From contig NC_088201.1 of the NCBI RefSeq assembly GCF_037126465.1, positions 22,366,550-22,430,549 on the forward strand: 64,000 nt of DNA, given 5' to 3'. The notes under the pieces were generated by a model. The model saw only the letters and a list, made by a program, of their open reading frames with translations, did no database searches and was not told where the DNA came from. Source of the stretch: Ornithodoros turicata (Eukaryota > Arthropoda > Arachnida > Ixodida > Argasidae). A program made the position numbers and the translations under genes. Shown piece by piece: positions 1 to 14,200 of the stretch (positions within the stretch are counted from its first letter, which is position 1; the number at the start of each line of letters is the position of its first letter).

Positions 1-201
1 GGAAGTCTCAGTAGGCAGACGTCCTTATAGGCCACTAATGGAAAACAGAGTACTATGAGATGGGAGCAGTATCAAGACGCAATCGAATGCTTATTCCCGC
101 TTAGAAAGCTTGCGTCTCTCGTGCCTCTTATGATTTGCATGACGTGCTATTGCGCACGGCGCAAGTTAGCACCAGATATGGAAAGTTGATTTCCGCGCGC
201 G

Positions 202-358
202 TCCCCAAGCAGCCCAATGTACTGAAAGTCGAGTGCAATGGGGGTGGCCTGTATGTGTCTTATCAATGTTCTTTAGTTTCACGAGTTCGTTCAAGGCCTT
301 CCACCTACCCGTCCACCCCTATTGCACTCGACTTTCAGTACATTGTGCTGCTTGGGTC
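202..358. repeat. foldback (inverted-repeat) element
   Basis: About 45 bases at 202-248 (CCCAAGCAGCCCAATGTACT...) recur inverted at 310-358, with a 60-base loop. Arms differ by only a few bases. This looks like a small hairpin MITE; no target duplication was identified. Confidence 0.7.
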
Positions 359-3157
359 TTGTTGACGATTGATAGATACTCGACAGAGCGATAGATAGAT
401 AGATAAATGCTGGGTCAAAGTGCTAAGAGCCATTGCCGCTCGGGATGTCACTGAAATAAGAATTTCGGAAGCATGTTTACCACTCGTTACAGCATTTTTA
501 GTCCGAAAGATTATCAAAGCATGGGAGGCCGCATCATTTCAGGGTTCAAGGAAATATTGCACGATGTAACCCTTTTACACTATTGTAGGGTGCCGACGGG
601 TCGGAAGAAGAGGAAGAAGAAGAAGCGAAGAATAAGTTAGTCCGAACTCGGGCAAGGGCCTTGAATAAAACTAAGGTTCTTGTGTTGGGCATATTACAAC
701 TATAGTTGGCATATAGGGCATATTACAACTTTGAAAAGTAACAGGCACAAAATCGTCTTTCCGCATTTCGAGAAAAAAGAAATGTGAACGTACGATTTTA
801 TGTGAACTTAGTGCAGTTTCTCGATCGCTCGGCAGATCGCGTAACGTGAAACGGCGTGGACGCAAAGCTGCGTATAAACTTTTGAAATCCTGTTATTGGT
901 TTTACACAGTTATGTTACTTTACAAATGTTTGTTGCGAACAAGTTTTAAAAACGGACGTAAGTAAAACTGGACATTCACTATAAGTTGGAATTGAACAGC
1001 TGTTCCAGTTCGCCCCGTTGTGGCGTTATCCAGTCCATGTTCCATTCAAGGCATTGTTCGCTTCAACTGATGACATCCTGCTTTATGCATGTGCCTCTGC
1101 AAGGCAAACTTTCGTCTGCGTTCTGTTGCAGTTGCAGCTACTGTTTTCTGCATTATGTAGAATATCCGAAGCATTTCGGGTATCCCCGCATTTCTCTTAA
1201 GACACGAACGAGACTATACGAAGCAAAAGTGTTTCGCCTGTCTGATGGCGGGATTGCCAGGAACCTCTGAGCTCTGGACGTACGACATACACGCGCAAAA
1301 ACGAAAAATTCCCAACATTCCTGGTCATTTGCCGAATCGTATTTTGTACCGAGCAATTTTCACAAGCTGTACCCCTTTTTTAGATTCTTGCTCACTGTCG
1401 CCAATGACCACGGGTGAAGAAAAATGTAGGACGACCACCGTCAGCACCCGAGACTCTTTTACGTGGCCATGACATCAAACCGGCAACATATTCTGTTGAA
1501 TTAGCACGTTGACGAAAAAAGTCCTCAGTATTATTCTCAGTATATATATATATATATATATAGTTCTCAGTATTATCGGTGTGTAGAAATACAGGTGATA
1601 ACATCTTCCTCGACACACAAATTACAAATGTAGGACAGCTTTAGCGTGCTAAAGCTGTCCTAGTCTCAGTCCTAGCTGTGTCACTCATGTCAGTATGGCC
1701 ATGCGTCTGACATCGATGTTTAAGCACCATCGTCGCCACGCAATATGAGACTCGTCATTAGTCGATGCCGCAACAGTGACCGACCGAAAGGAACTTTTCC
1801 GGGGGTTGTTTCCTGAATTTGCGTTTCCTGAATGTACCCAGTGTGGCATTTCGTACGTGATATCAGAGAAAATCGCTCAAGAATTTCTAGTTCAGCTCTG
1901 AACAACAATAGACATAGACAACACAACCACGTAGACATACAGTGATGTGCTCGTCGTCACAGTACACTTCCTCCCCAAACATAGGCATGCCCAGCTCGAC
2001 TATTTAAACTGTTAATTCATACTATTCTTTGTAGATTTGATGAGCTATTAATATGGATATCTTTTCGAATGTGTCTGCACGTAAGCTTGAGACGAATGAC
2101 GCGCTTCGGTGGCGGTCCATTTCTAGTGGGTGAGAGTTTTAAGGATTTGGTGCTGAGAGTTCCCATTGCCCAATGAAAGAGTGATTAAGTGAATAAGCCA
2201 CAAACAAGCATTCGTATGGTATGTCAACTTTAATGGCAGCAAGTACTGAAAAATGTACATTCTAGAATAAAATCGCGGTTGTTGCGTGTCTACATGCAAA
2301 AGCACACACGGTGGCATTACTAGTGGCTGCCTCTTGAGCATGGCGATATTTTCCTTCATTGTTGTGTATATAATTCTACGTGTCCATATTGAGAATTTCT
2401 AGGGGGGTTCTGGTCGTGAACTCTCAGTCTAGTCGTGCCCGTACTGCTGATGCAAACCCAACCTTATTTTACGTAAAGACTTTCTGCGGCACTAAGTGGG
2501 AATTGTAGGGACCACAAGCTAATAAAATGTAAACCCAAACGAATTTGAGAAGAAATCCTCTTCGGGAATCACAATCATCATAGGCACCATACTAAAACAC
2601 GATTTGTCCTGCGAATTTTAAGCCTAAAGCAAATTTATTTCGCACTGAAACCTTGCAAGTGAGATGCCGCAGAACATTTACCTATTGAGCTTCTTAATTT
2701 TCTCATTTCATGGCTTAACACTTTGTGCCCATAGCCCTTCAAATGGTGTCTATTTCTCTCTCTTTCGGTATCTTTTGAGAAACATTTCAATTTCAATCGG
2801 GAAGAGTTCGTTTTTTCATCACCTAAAATATTTTATCGAAAGAGATCACTTTTGATTGTTCTTAATTAGTACGTCCCTTTGCGTTAGATAACTACGAAGA
2901 ATATTACACATCTATCGATGGCGTTTCCTATAAAGATATATCAGTAAGACTCCTCCTGGGGCTTTTACATGTCATTGGAATTTGGCTTGAAAATATTTGT
3001 TCGCAGTTCTCGTCATGACTACATGAATCATTTTGGATACCAATAGCTACGTAGGGTTACGACACGAATTTTTATTACCAGTGTATATTCGATTTTAGGC
3101 ACAATTGCTCGCGATCATTCTAGATATTCTATGATCATATTCATAATTATGAAACTA
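359..3157. other. no gene recognised
   Basis: AT-rich sequence with only short frames. It contains a (TA)n tract at 1541-1562, flanked by a direct repeat of TTCTCAGTAT type, and a 28-base perfect palindrome around 1633-1660 (GGACAGCTTTAGC and its complement). I found no exon continuing unc-89. Confidence 0.5.
1541..1562. repeat. (TA)n microsatellite
   Basis: Eleven uninterrupted TA units followed by a short tandem copy of the flanking AGTTCTCAGTATTAT sequence. Confidence 0.9.
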
Positions 3158-3532
3158 TCAAAAGTGGTTCATACTACATGACGGCCACAGCATAAATTTA
3201 TGACACCATTGTTCACCATTTCTTGTTCTTCTTTGGTTCAGTTGTGTTGGACAGCTGCCATTTGAAAGCATAGTGTTCAAGGAAAATATCGGACACATTT
3301 TTACGGAGAAAAATATGGTAATATCGAAAATATAGAAATGGAAAGTATAGAGGACCTGGTTAGTTTCTATGACTTCTGTAGCCTTTTCGGCGTTCGCAGC
3401 GAAAGTTCCGTGAGCTGTGCGTTTGAATGAAACTACAGTATAATAGATCCCGTGGCATGTTGTTTCGAAGTTTTGGAATGAAAATGACGTTGTTATGATT
3501 AGCAGAACGACGGTTCCGGTTACGGATCTCAA
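3158..3532 (-). other. open frame with signal-peptide-like start, function unknown
   Basis: A 124-codon frame begins MRSVTGTVVLLIITTSFSF, which resembles a secretion signal, and then lacks any motif I recognise. It sits alone in AT-rich DNA on the unc-89 strand. The length is compatible with chance, so treat it as a weak candidate only. Confidence 0.15.
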
Positions 3533-4419
3533 AAACTGTCTCCTCTCTGTTCTTGAATGCGGTGCTGTTAATTTATACAGCAGAAAATAAATATTACCTG
3601 AGCGCTGGTTTTCTTAGTATTCTCGTGTACTCAGTGCGGTATGATGTATCGTAATGAAAGTTGTCATGCAACAGTAACTTGTACGAAAGCCATTCCCCGC
3701 TGTCCTGTTATGCCAAATAAATTTATGCCTGCTCGTGTATCGCCACCATGCGCGCAACCATACATACGCTGATGACAGAACACACTATTTACACATGCGC
3801 GTAGTTTATCGGTGCCTAAATCATCGCACAAAAGATATGAACTTTACAATCCTATCCAACGATGCATTTCTTTAGCACAATATATTTCTACAGAGGGCAT
3901 TCCCGCAGGACGATAACAGCGGGTGAAAAACCAGCTATAGAGTTCTACGGCGACGTTCACTGTCGCACTTCATTGTCACACTCGCATGGTACGATAAAGA
4001 GCTGACTTTTTACGACATTTTGAGGCATATCCTGGTAGATCTATGCAGCATGGTAACAACTGGTTATTTGTAACGTACGTTTCAAATCCGTTATACTTTA
4101 TGCACGTCATACACGCTATACAGGTATTTACACCTTCTATATACATATTAATTTATGATCTACCAGCGTCATTTGAACATTTGTGAAGTCCTCCCAATTA
4201 TTTTAACATCTGATATATTCAAATGCGACTAATTGCTCCCGTACACAGTAACATTCTGAATTTGAAACGAAATATGTTGTGCACACGAATGATTCAGTAT
4301 AGATGCTCTGGATAATGTCATTAGTCAGAACGATACTCACTATGAGCGAATATGTAACAGTAAAATCGTACTTGAATAAAAGTGAAACATGCTGGAAACA
4401 TAGCTTATAAGCTATGCCG

Positions 4420-4522
4420 TTGCTATATATTGCTATACATTGCTATACATATATATATTGCTATATATTCTATACATTGCTATACATATATATATTGCTA
4501 TATATTCTATACATTGCTTATA
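4420..4522. repeat. short tandem repeat of ATTGCTATA type
   Basis: Units such as TATATATTGCTATA and TATACATTGC are repeated imperfectly over about 100 bases just downstream of the last unc-89 exon. Confidence 0.75.
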
Positions 4523-4686
4523 AGCTATCCCACTTGAAGTGGCATATACTCAGTGGAGGCTAACGGCACTAAGCGGACCAACGCTGAAACTCGTACAGCA
4601 TTTTCTTGCGCAATATGAATGGGAGGAATGCTATAGCGTGGAATCGACTATGCGGGATAGAACATCAAATACTTTGATAACTAAGC

Positions 4687-5291
4687 TTACATGTCGCATG
4701 TTCTTTTGAAACAAGTGAACACGAACTGCTCCAAGTTGTCAAATACGGGAGGACTCTCGCAAGACGTATCAACCTTCCCTTGAGAAAGTAAAGTCAGAAG
4801 CATGGCCATGACTAGACTGAGAGCTACTACACATCCTGCGACGGGATGCAGCGGAAGCGGTGAATGCCGTAAAAGGGGTTCCTTACTCTCGAGACGCAGG
4901 CTGCCGATTGAAGAGTCGCTTCCATGAGGATTGTAGATGGAAGCTCGGTACTCGCCCGCGTCTTCTGGACGTACATCACGAATGATCAGTCTCAGAAGTC
5001 CGTTGGGCTCCACCTCCACGCGATGTCGGTTGGTTAGCGGCAGTTCTTCGCCATCTTTAAACCTGCGGAAGCACGCAACAAATAGGATTGCGTTCGCGTA
5101 CCAAGTCATGTGTGATGTGACGACGTTGACAGGACAGGAGGTAAAGTGGCGACGTCCGAACTCACCATTTTACTTCAGGGAACGGCGTTCCCGCAATACA
5201 GGCTGTGAACTTCGCCGTGCTGCCTTCAGGTGTATCCAGGTTGTTAAGCCGCTTCACGAAGGATGGAGGCTCACCTCTCTCAGCTTTGTCC
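4687..5291 (-). CDS. unc-89: unc-89 Ig domain 25 and possible read-through tail
   Basis: Exons 5165-5291 and 4887-5062. The first gives PPSFVKRLNNLDTPEG and IAGTPFPEVKW. The second gives FKDGEELPLTNRHRV and EDAGEYRASIYNPHG, ending SLRLE. A strong donor (GAGA|GTAAGG) lies at 4886. The frame stays open beyond it to a stop at 4687 and would add about 65 residues, including the hydrophobic stretch VAGCVVALSLVMAMLLTLL. Splicing onward to C-terminal exons outside the window is the simpler reading. Confidence 0.83.
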
Positions 5292-8200
5292 CTGTAAAGA
5301 AGGGAGAGATAATTGAGTATATGATCTTACGTCTAGAAGCAAGATTCAGCACTAACTGACAGACACTGAGGGCATTGTTCAAATCAGCTTTCGTTAACGC
5401 ACCTTACAGAAACCTTGGCATCGCACCAATCTTCCCCAAGAGGGTTTTTTGCCCGGCACTTGTATACACCACTATCCTTGTCACGAGGCCAAGGAATGGT
5501 CAATCCGCAAAGGTCGCCGTCTCTGGTCATACTGTACTTCAAGCCAGGTTCGATTGGTTTTTCGTTATAATACCAGGTAACCTCGGGTTCAGGATGACCA
5601 GTAACTCGGCACTGCAGCTGAAGAGGTTGATTGTGCGGCGCCTGCGAAATGTTTCGTCCATGATTAACTAATGGAAACGAGAATGTGCTCTAGAGCATTG
5701 GGATGAAAGCGAGCTCTCAATTCCTAGAACGTTCCCCTAGTAGTAGTTACCTCCATGTCAGACAGTCGTTTGGTAAACTTTGGCTTGGACATTCCAGTAA
5801 CGGATGCTGTTCCGCAAGAAGATGCTTTACCAACAGGATTCATTGCCCTACATTCAAACACGCCAGCGTGGCTCGGATGAGACTTCTTGACAGACAGTCG
5901 AGCCTACGGGTAATCCAGGGAGTCACGTAGGTAGATTTCATTTGCACTACTTGTTTTGTCACTTGTAACAGAAAAGAACGTGACCTACCTTCCGACCGTC
6001 GAAGGTGGCGTGTATGTTGTCTGACGGTAAGACAGGCTGGTCGTCTAGGTACCATTTGACTTCTGGCAGGGGAGTGCCTGTGACTTTGGATTCAAATGCG
6101 AAAGGTTCACCCTCCAAGACGTTAACATCGTCCAGAGGAGACACTTTGGGCTTTTCTTCGGGTTGTCCGGTCGTATCAGCTCCTATAATGATTTACCTCG
6201 CCATTCAGAACGACATCGCAACGACATCGCAACGACATCGCAACAATGCACGGCTCCTATCTGTGCATTTGATAACGAATTCAACCTACCTACAACCTTA
6301 AGTGGCGCTTTTGTTTCTGTATCTCCGAAAGGATTCTTCGCCTTGCAGGAATATGTTCCAGAATCTTCCGGTCGAGCCTTTGGAATAACAAGGGCAACAT
6401 CTCCCTCGGGTGTTTTTGTTTCGACAACCTTGTCACCATCAGGGATTAAAGGCTCTCCGTCTTTCTTCCTAACAAAGAGAAAATAAATAAAAGGCAAAAG
6501 CAAGAAATTATTTACTATAATACTATCGGCAGTCGCGTGAATAGTGAAGAACAAGACCCTGTGCGTTACCATTCAGTATCTGGTACAGGCTCTCCCGTCA
6601 ACTTCGTGTCTAACCTGGCAGGATAACCTTCCACCACTTCAACGGGCTCCAGTGGTTTTTTAAAGATTGGTGGCTCTGGAAATAAACCGGTTACATTTGT
6701 AAACGAATTTGATATCAGTACGCTAGAAGAAAAGGTAGAGCTTCATACTTACGGTTCACAACGACCGGAGCTGTGGTTCTGCATTCTCCCTGGTCATTGG
6801 CAGCAACAAGAGAGTACTTTCCAGCATCATCAGGCTTAACAGGGTCAATAGAGAGTACCACGTCTCCACCCGGCGATGTTGTTGAGCGGATACGGCCGTC
6901 ATCTGGCAGTTCGTGGCCGTCTTTAATCCTGAAAGCAGAAGGTATGGCAAAAATGATCAAAACAAGAAAGAACATTAGCCCCATGTACATAGGATGCCGG
7001 ACACTACCACGTGCTCACCATTTGACATCGGGGAGTGGTTCGCCTGTAACCTTAGCTTCTAGTTTTCCTGGTTCACCTTCTTTGAATGCTGCGGGTTTCA
7101 ACTCGTCTACTATCTCCGGTTTGCTCTTGGGCAGTTCTAGGATGTACAGCAAAGAGAAATGTCAATTCCAGTAGTCGGCCAAAATTAGGGTGGGGGGATG
7201 TGTTTATTATATAAAAAAGGAGGGAATTATGTTTTCCTTATGAGGTTCTGTGGTTTCGTGACTTTAGTCTCGCTGAGACAAATTCGACGGCAAAAGGTCG
7301 CGACCAGCTCCTCTAATCTTTCTGGCTGGTAGTACGTGATACACGCGTCACTCAAGAGCATTACGCGAAGTTACAGGAGAACGAAATGAGGGCTTTATAC
7401 TGGTGCGTTATCTCCAGTGAAATCAGATACCAGGAAGCTTGCTTGGAGACCAAGAGAAGCAGAGCATCTTTGTATTTCAAAACCATCAACGGTGTTGCCA
7501 CGGAACATTCATGCGGTTGAATCTTCTTCAAAGGGTCTGCGGTGCGCTTTCTTTGACAGGTGGTGCATTTTACGTGCTCGTAATGCATTACCGTGTCGAT
7601 GACTCCATTGCACTATAGCGATTTCTCTATTGCAAGGAATGCGATCGGTTCATCAGTTCGTCAACGTGCTAGGGACCTTGTGATCCTATCTATTGAGGTC
7701 AGACCATGTCAAAATGTTGCGCTATGTCGGTATGAGATGATCTGCAAGTGCTCATGCGTTGAAACCGTATCAGAACAACCATTTCTTCATTACCTACCGC
7801 TCGAGGCTTGCTCGAGTCATCGATAAATAAGACCGCTTCATGTTCTTTACCGAATCGTGCAAATGCACTCATCAACAGGAATTTCCTGGGATATTCTTCC
7901 CGGGGAACAACTATATACGAGCTGCAGTAGCAGAGTCCCTTTGTAAGCGGTACATGTGAATTTGAAGAAATGTCTTGTACGCACCCGCAACTTCTACCAC
8001 TCCGGCGGACCTTGTCCTTCCTTCGGGGTTAGTGGCAACACAGACGTACTTTCCAGAGTCATCTGGATGAACATGCTCTATTGAGAGAACGACTGTTCCG
8101 TCCGGTTCTTGGGTCACGCTAATCCTGTCGGAAGGAGTAAGCTCTTCGCCGTCTTTTAGCCTGTGAAATCGAATCGTTTGTACATTTGAAAAAAAAAAAA

Positions 8201-11200
8201 AGAAGAAAGAAACGCTTTGATATTCGATTAAAATCGAGAGCAAAAATTGGCTAACCATTTCACTGTAAACGGTGTGTCACTCTTAACCTTGCCGACAAGG
8301 TTCAGAGGCTGGCCTTCCAGAAGATTAGCGCCCTTCACTTCTAAAGTGAACTCTGGCTTCATTCCGGAGAGGCTCACGGCGGGAGTCACTAAAGGGTTTG
8401 GACCAGACAGAACATTTGTACGTATAGCCAGCAATTCATATTCCAGTAGTCGGTTTGTACAGTGTCTTACCAAGAGCCTTTCCTTCTGTGTTTGCCTCTC
8501 CCGCCTCATTTGTAGCCAGCGCGGCGTACCTGCCTGCGTCAGACGGCACGGCATTATCTATGATCAAAGCAGACGTTCCATCAGGACCTGCTTCGATCTT
8601 GATATGCTGGCTGGGTTCGACTGGAATACCGTCCTTTGTCCTGAAATGTATAACTGCCGTTCTAATATTCGTCGTGGTATAGGGCAAAAAGAAAAAAAGT
8701 TCAGTAGAAACGGACGAACGGGACGAAACCTCTCATAAGTCCTTGTTCCGTACTCCATATTCCATAACATTCTCAAAGTGTTGCTTTTCTACTGTGACAA
8801 TTGTATGTGTGTGCCATTCACAAGCAGAAATCATTGGGGCCCGATGTGGACCAGACAGGGCCTCCTGGACAATCTCGTAAGACCATCCCGCGCCATCCCC
8901 TGCGTTACTAATGGCGCCCGTGCCCACGACAGGATGATCGGATCTACCCCCATATCGCCGGCCGTGGTTGATGGGATACGCACGAAAAAATCGTACTTGT
9001 TTCGCCCAGACACCACAAGCTGATAAGAAGATTGCAACTTGAAAATTGTGCTGGTTTTCTCCGCTACTAACGCAACATGGGACGTACAGAGGGTGAGAGT
9101 GGTAAAGGTTTGTCAGTCGAAGTAACGTACCACTGGATATTGATCGGTTGGCTGCCGATACATTCAACCTGCAGCTTGGCTGGTTTCCCTTCTGTGAACA
9201 TCGTAGGTGAAATGCCTTGAGTGAACTTGGGCTTCACTAAGCCTGGCTTGGGCTTGGATAGTTCCTCGGGGTGAACTATGACAGGAAAATGTTCCGTGCT
9301 AAATGAAATGTTCCCACGGCACGAATGCGCAAAAGCACAAGCTGCTGTACCAAAACACATCCAGATGGTGTTTCAATAGTCTCTTTCGGGTTTAATTCCG
9401 TACCTGCTACATCTCCACCTGTAGCTGTTTCGCCATCTTCGTTGGCAACCACAAGCTGGTATGAACCGGCGTCTTCAGGCTTGGCATCTTCGATGACGAG
9501 AATCACTGTTCCATCCGGAGTTTGTTCACATCTTGTACGACCGTCTGGAGTAATGGGTTTGCCGTTCTTGAGCCTATTACAAATATGTGATAGAACGCAG
9601 TCAACATGGCACAGTCAGGCAATGCCCTCGAGCAGTATTTGCCGAGTGTGATGGTGTGGCCCCATTTAGAATAAGTTATGTTAATGCACCAGTAAAAAAG
9701 AAAATGAGCCCCAATAAAGTAACACAGTACAATTTGCCTCTCCTCTGGGTACGAACCACTTAGGTGTGAATGGAGTGTCACTCTGAACTTTGGCAGCCAA
9801 GCGCAGGGGCTCTCCTTCCTTCACATCGGTATCTTGCAGACCAGACAGGAACTTAGGTCCCTCTTTTGCAGGTGCTGGGGCAGCTTTTGGAGCGAAAGGA
9901 CACAAATGAGCTATTCCAATTATTAAGAGTTGTCGCTGAGCGTTTACCCTTCACATCCCCTTCTGTTTTGGCGTCTCCAGCGTCATTCTTGGCAACAGCA
10001 GCGTACTTTCCAACATCGGACGGCCTTGCGTCATCAACGCGCAAGACGGATGTTCCGTCCGGACCCTTTTGAATCTTCACGTGCTCATCCGGAGTAACAG
10101 GTACGCCGTCCTTCAACCTAAAAAATCGTTTTAGACCTAATCAACAGCGTATTCAATCTACAGACTTTAATAATAATTGGGGGTTTACGTCGCGAGACAA
10201 CTGAGATCATGAGCGACTACAGCACGGCGCAGCAGATAAGCGCGGGGTACAGACTTTGAACTGGTGAAAGTTCCCACCCGCTTCTACTGACCGGGTGTGC
10301 TAAACATGTACTGGAAGAAATACTACTGGGAAATGTACAAAGCAAGAGTACTGGAGATACTCTTCACCTGTTTTTGGATGCACTCTTCGCATTGTTAGCA
10401 ACCTTGGACCTGAGCCATTAGCAATATGATCTAAGTAATATCTTTGGATCCGAGTAATAACCATGCAGAAATGCACATTCACGTATGAAGGAACTTGCTC
10501 TGCGATGACACGGAAGTGTATGCTCTGCCAAAACACGAGTTTCGTCGTGCGGCTCAAAGATGTCGTCACTGCAAAATGCATCGCGACCCTCGAAACGGTG
10601 GCGGGATGTTTTAGCGGTTACTCTGGTATGCAGAACAATGCGCACATTGCGCCACTAAAATGTGAGCCCTCGCACTGTACCTACCCCTTCCCCTACGCCT
10701 ATAACCATTCACAGTACACCATATAAAACAACTGATAGAATAGGGGGCTCAAAAACTACAGGAAAATAAAAGAAAAACGTGAACATATAACACGTCAAGC
10801 ACGTAAAACTAGCAGCCTTCATAATAATAATAATAAAGAGACTAGGCGGTTTACCGGCAGGTCTGCAATAAACACTTGGAATTGCACGTACCATTCGATT
10901 TCTAGCGGTTCATCTCCCGTGGCCTTGACTGCCAGCTTGAATGGTTTTCCTTCCTCAATCACAGTAGGTTTCACACCTTCAGTAAAGCTTGGTTTTACCG
11001 GTGCTGCTTTCTGCTTAGCAGCTTCTTCTGGAATTACTGCAAGTGGCAATGACACCCTGAATGTCTGTCCTCATAAGATGCAAGCCAATAAATATGATAT
11101 GGCTAAGTGCAAAGTGGGAATCGCTCTTCTTTTTCGAAATTTATGATGATGAGATGATACCGTTACGAAAGGGAGCTCTCCGGTTTTGTAATTCTGGTTT

Positions 11201-14200
11201 TAGCGAATGCCAGTTTAGAAATAATATGAGCGATCTTCTCTGTGCAAAATCATTCGCTTTTAAACGACTTGCCTGCAACATTATCTGGATTACATTTATT
11301 TCAAAATACTAAGCATTAAATCACTGGTTGAATGTAACTCGCGCGAGAAGGCCTTGTTGCGATACTGAAGGTGCAGTACTTATTATTGAATTCTTGAATG
11401 ACACTAATGGTCTCACCCATAACATCTGCATTCTCGTGAAGATGTTGTAAGCGGAGTTACACACGAAAAATCACAGCTGATTGTGGTGGTGCTGGGAGGG
11501 GATATGACGTTTGCTGTATGGCCGGGGGCGGTTGTTCGGCGAGGTTCGGCATAAGGCTTTTGAACAGGCCTTGATGTCTCAGTTTGTTTCCACAAGAACA
11601 GCGTTCCACTTTAATAAACATGGGCCTCACAATGATCAACTAATCGTAGATACTTTGCAGGATCAACGCTGAGCAGCAGTGTTATACTATTGTACGTATG
11701 TACACAATGCTAATACCACGGAATACCTAAGATGAGCCATGCATAAATACACATATGGCACCATGCGGCGCGTACAATCACCACGCTCATAATACGTGTA
11801 CTGACATTACTCTTTCAAGTCCTCTCTAAATTTCAGCCTGCTTCACGCCTTCTTTCACTCAAAATTTCACGACACGCTGTACTATGCACGTGCCAACAGA
11901 CTAGCACGAAATCTTGAATAACCATCTCTTGCTTGGCCCTATACACTCTAAAAACAGGGCTTCACCGCATATCCCGTAGCCTCCATTTTCAACAAACCAG
12001 GAAAGAGAACGATATTATTCTGAATGACAGTTGGTTTTGAGTGTGTTATGCAGTGAAGTTCTGTCTTTATAGCGTATAGATATGAGAGCCGCCGCGCAGG
12101 TGATAGCAGACATTTGCGTCTCCACAAAACACGCACTTCATATTCGCGTCTGAGTAACAAAACTGCGTTTGCATCCATTCTTAATCCTATGAAACGAATG
12201 GTTCAGGTTTCGCTTGGCCACTAGTTTTCTTCAACCGTTTCTCACTCTTTGTTTTTATTGTTTTCAATCGCTGAGTTTCTCACCTTTCACGTCTCCATCT
12301 GTTGTGGCGTCTCCAGCGTCATTCTTCGCTACTGCTTCGTATTTTCCAGCATCAGATGGCCTTGCTTCATCAACGGACAGGACAGACTTCCCGTCAGGAC
12401 ACTTCTGAATCTTTACGTGCTCATCCGGTGTAACGGGTAAGCCATCCTTCAACCTGGGGGGGAAATCACAGCTGCAGTGTCTTCAACGCTGGGAAACGAC
12501 ACTTACGTCTTCTATTGATTGGCTTTAAAAATGCATAGCAAATAAAACAATATAAACGTATCCTTCTTGTGACTCCAGAAAAGTAGAAAAGATTTACACG
12601 AGCAGAACGGCATATATAGTTTACTGACAGGTTACCATTTGCGCGCGGCTGCAACAAATATTACGCACCATTCAATTTCCAATGGTTCGTCACCAGCAGC
12701 TTTGACTTCTAGCTTGAAAGGTTTTCCTTCCTCAACTTTAGCGGGTGTTATGCCTTCGGCAAAGCTGGGTTTCACTGGGGCTGCTCTTGGTGTGATGGCT
12801 TCTTCAGGAGTTACTGGAAGTGCAATTATTCAATGATGAGCTGTAAATTTGACACTTGAAAGTAAAATTTAAGGTACCTGCGACATCTGAGGCAGAACCT
12901 GCATCGCCCTTCTCATTGGTTGCGACGAGACTGTATTTGCCCGCATCCTCGGGTTTAGCGTTCTCAATCATTAGTGCGACATTTCCATCTGGGCTCTGTT
13001 CTAATTTGATGTGTTCGTCGGGTACTACTGGCTTTCCGTCCTTGAGCCTGTAGAACAAACGTATCACATGCTGTATTTATCATAATATTACCACACTGAC
13101 GAGGGCAATACATACATGTACCCCCATGTTTAAGGAATAGACACGATCAAAGAAACGAAAACTACACGAAACGGAAGACTATATAGTCCAGCCCTTGTAC
13201 TGTTCGTTTCTTCCTTCTGTCTTATTGTACGTTCTCCAAACTCAGTGATATGCTGCCCTCATCCACCTCAACATCAGTTCAAACATCCTCTGTTCAATGA
13301 TCGGCTACATATTTACATTATGATATTGACTGTACGGCTCGCGTCAAAGTTATCTTGAACACCGCTCCAGCCTGCGAAGCGGGAAGACAAACATCCTGGC
13401 AGAGCCTAGCAGAAAACAACGTCTTTATAACGAGAGTCACCTCTCTAACTGTAAACAGATGACCAAAACAGCCTCCGCCGTTATTTCTACTAAGCACCAC
13501 GAGGTTCCGCAGGCCTTGTTAATAATAGGAGGTCCTGAGACTAGTTTTTAACTATAGGACCTCCATCTGTACATTAAATGTATGCATATTACTTGGTCAA
13601 CAATAACCTCTATTTGATTGATAGAGATACTTTGCATAGATACGTAATACGCACAGATACGTAAAGATGGCGTTCAAGTTAAATCTGATGCTAGCTGTAC
13701 ATCAGTTTCATCGTACATGTTAATACGGTGTGGATTCCGTTGTTAAGTTCTGCACTTAGATAGTTCGCATGTCATACTGCTAAAACGCATAGACAAGAGA
13801 AAGTCGTGTAGGGACTTGCGCCACCTCTTCATTACACCTATTCATTATATTGGTATACATAGGTCGTGGTAGTACGACTGCTGTTCGACCAGCATTGGGC
13901 AGCCGTCTGTTTACGAGTGCGCTTTGCCCTGGACTCACCCTCCTTCGTGCGCACTGGCGTGCACTATGCAGTATTCTCCTTCGTAAAAAAGAAAAAAGAA
14001 ATCCGTTAACAAATATTGTTGCGCTAGCATCCCATCTTCCAGATCTTCGAGTGCTAGATGTAAAACCGTTTTCTTTTAGGGGATGACGCTCAAAGGCGCA
14101 TAATATGGAGTAACTTGGACCCTTTCATGTTAGGAATGTCCCAGGGGAAGTGTAGTAATGCGCAGAGCAGTGAAATATCAACAGAATGGAACATTTGAAG

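Noticed and set aside
4937..5359. 140-codon plus-strand frame
   Set aside because: It is antisense to the exons of Ig25, which have canonical splice sites and domain motifs.
6773..7174. 133-codon plus-strand frame
   Set aside because: Shadow of the Ig21 exons on the opposite strand.
8247..8738. 163-codon plus-strand frame, the longest on that strand in the left half
   Set aside because: Antisense to Ig19 and Ig20 exons; no domain in its translation.
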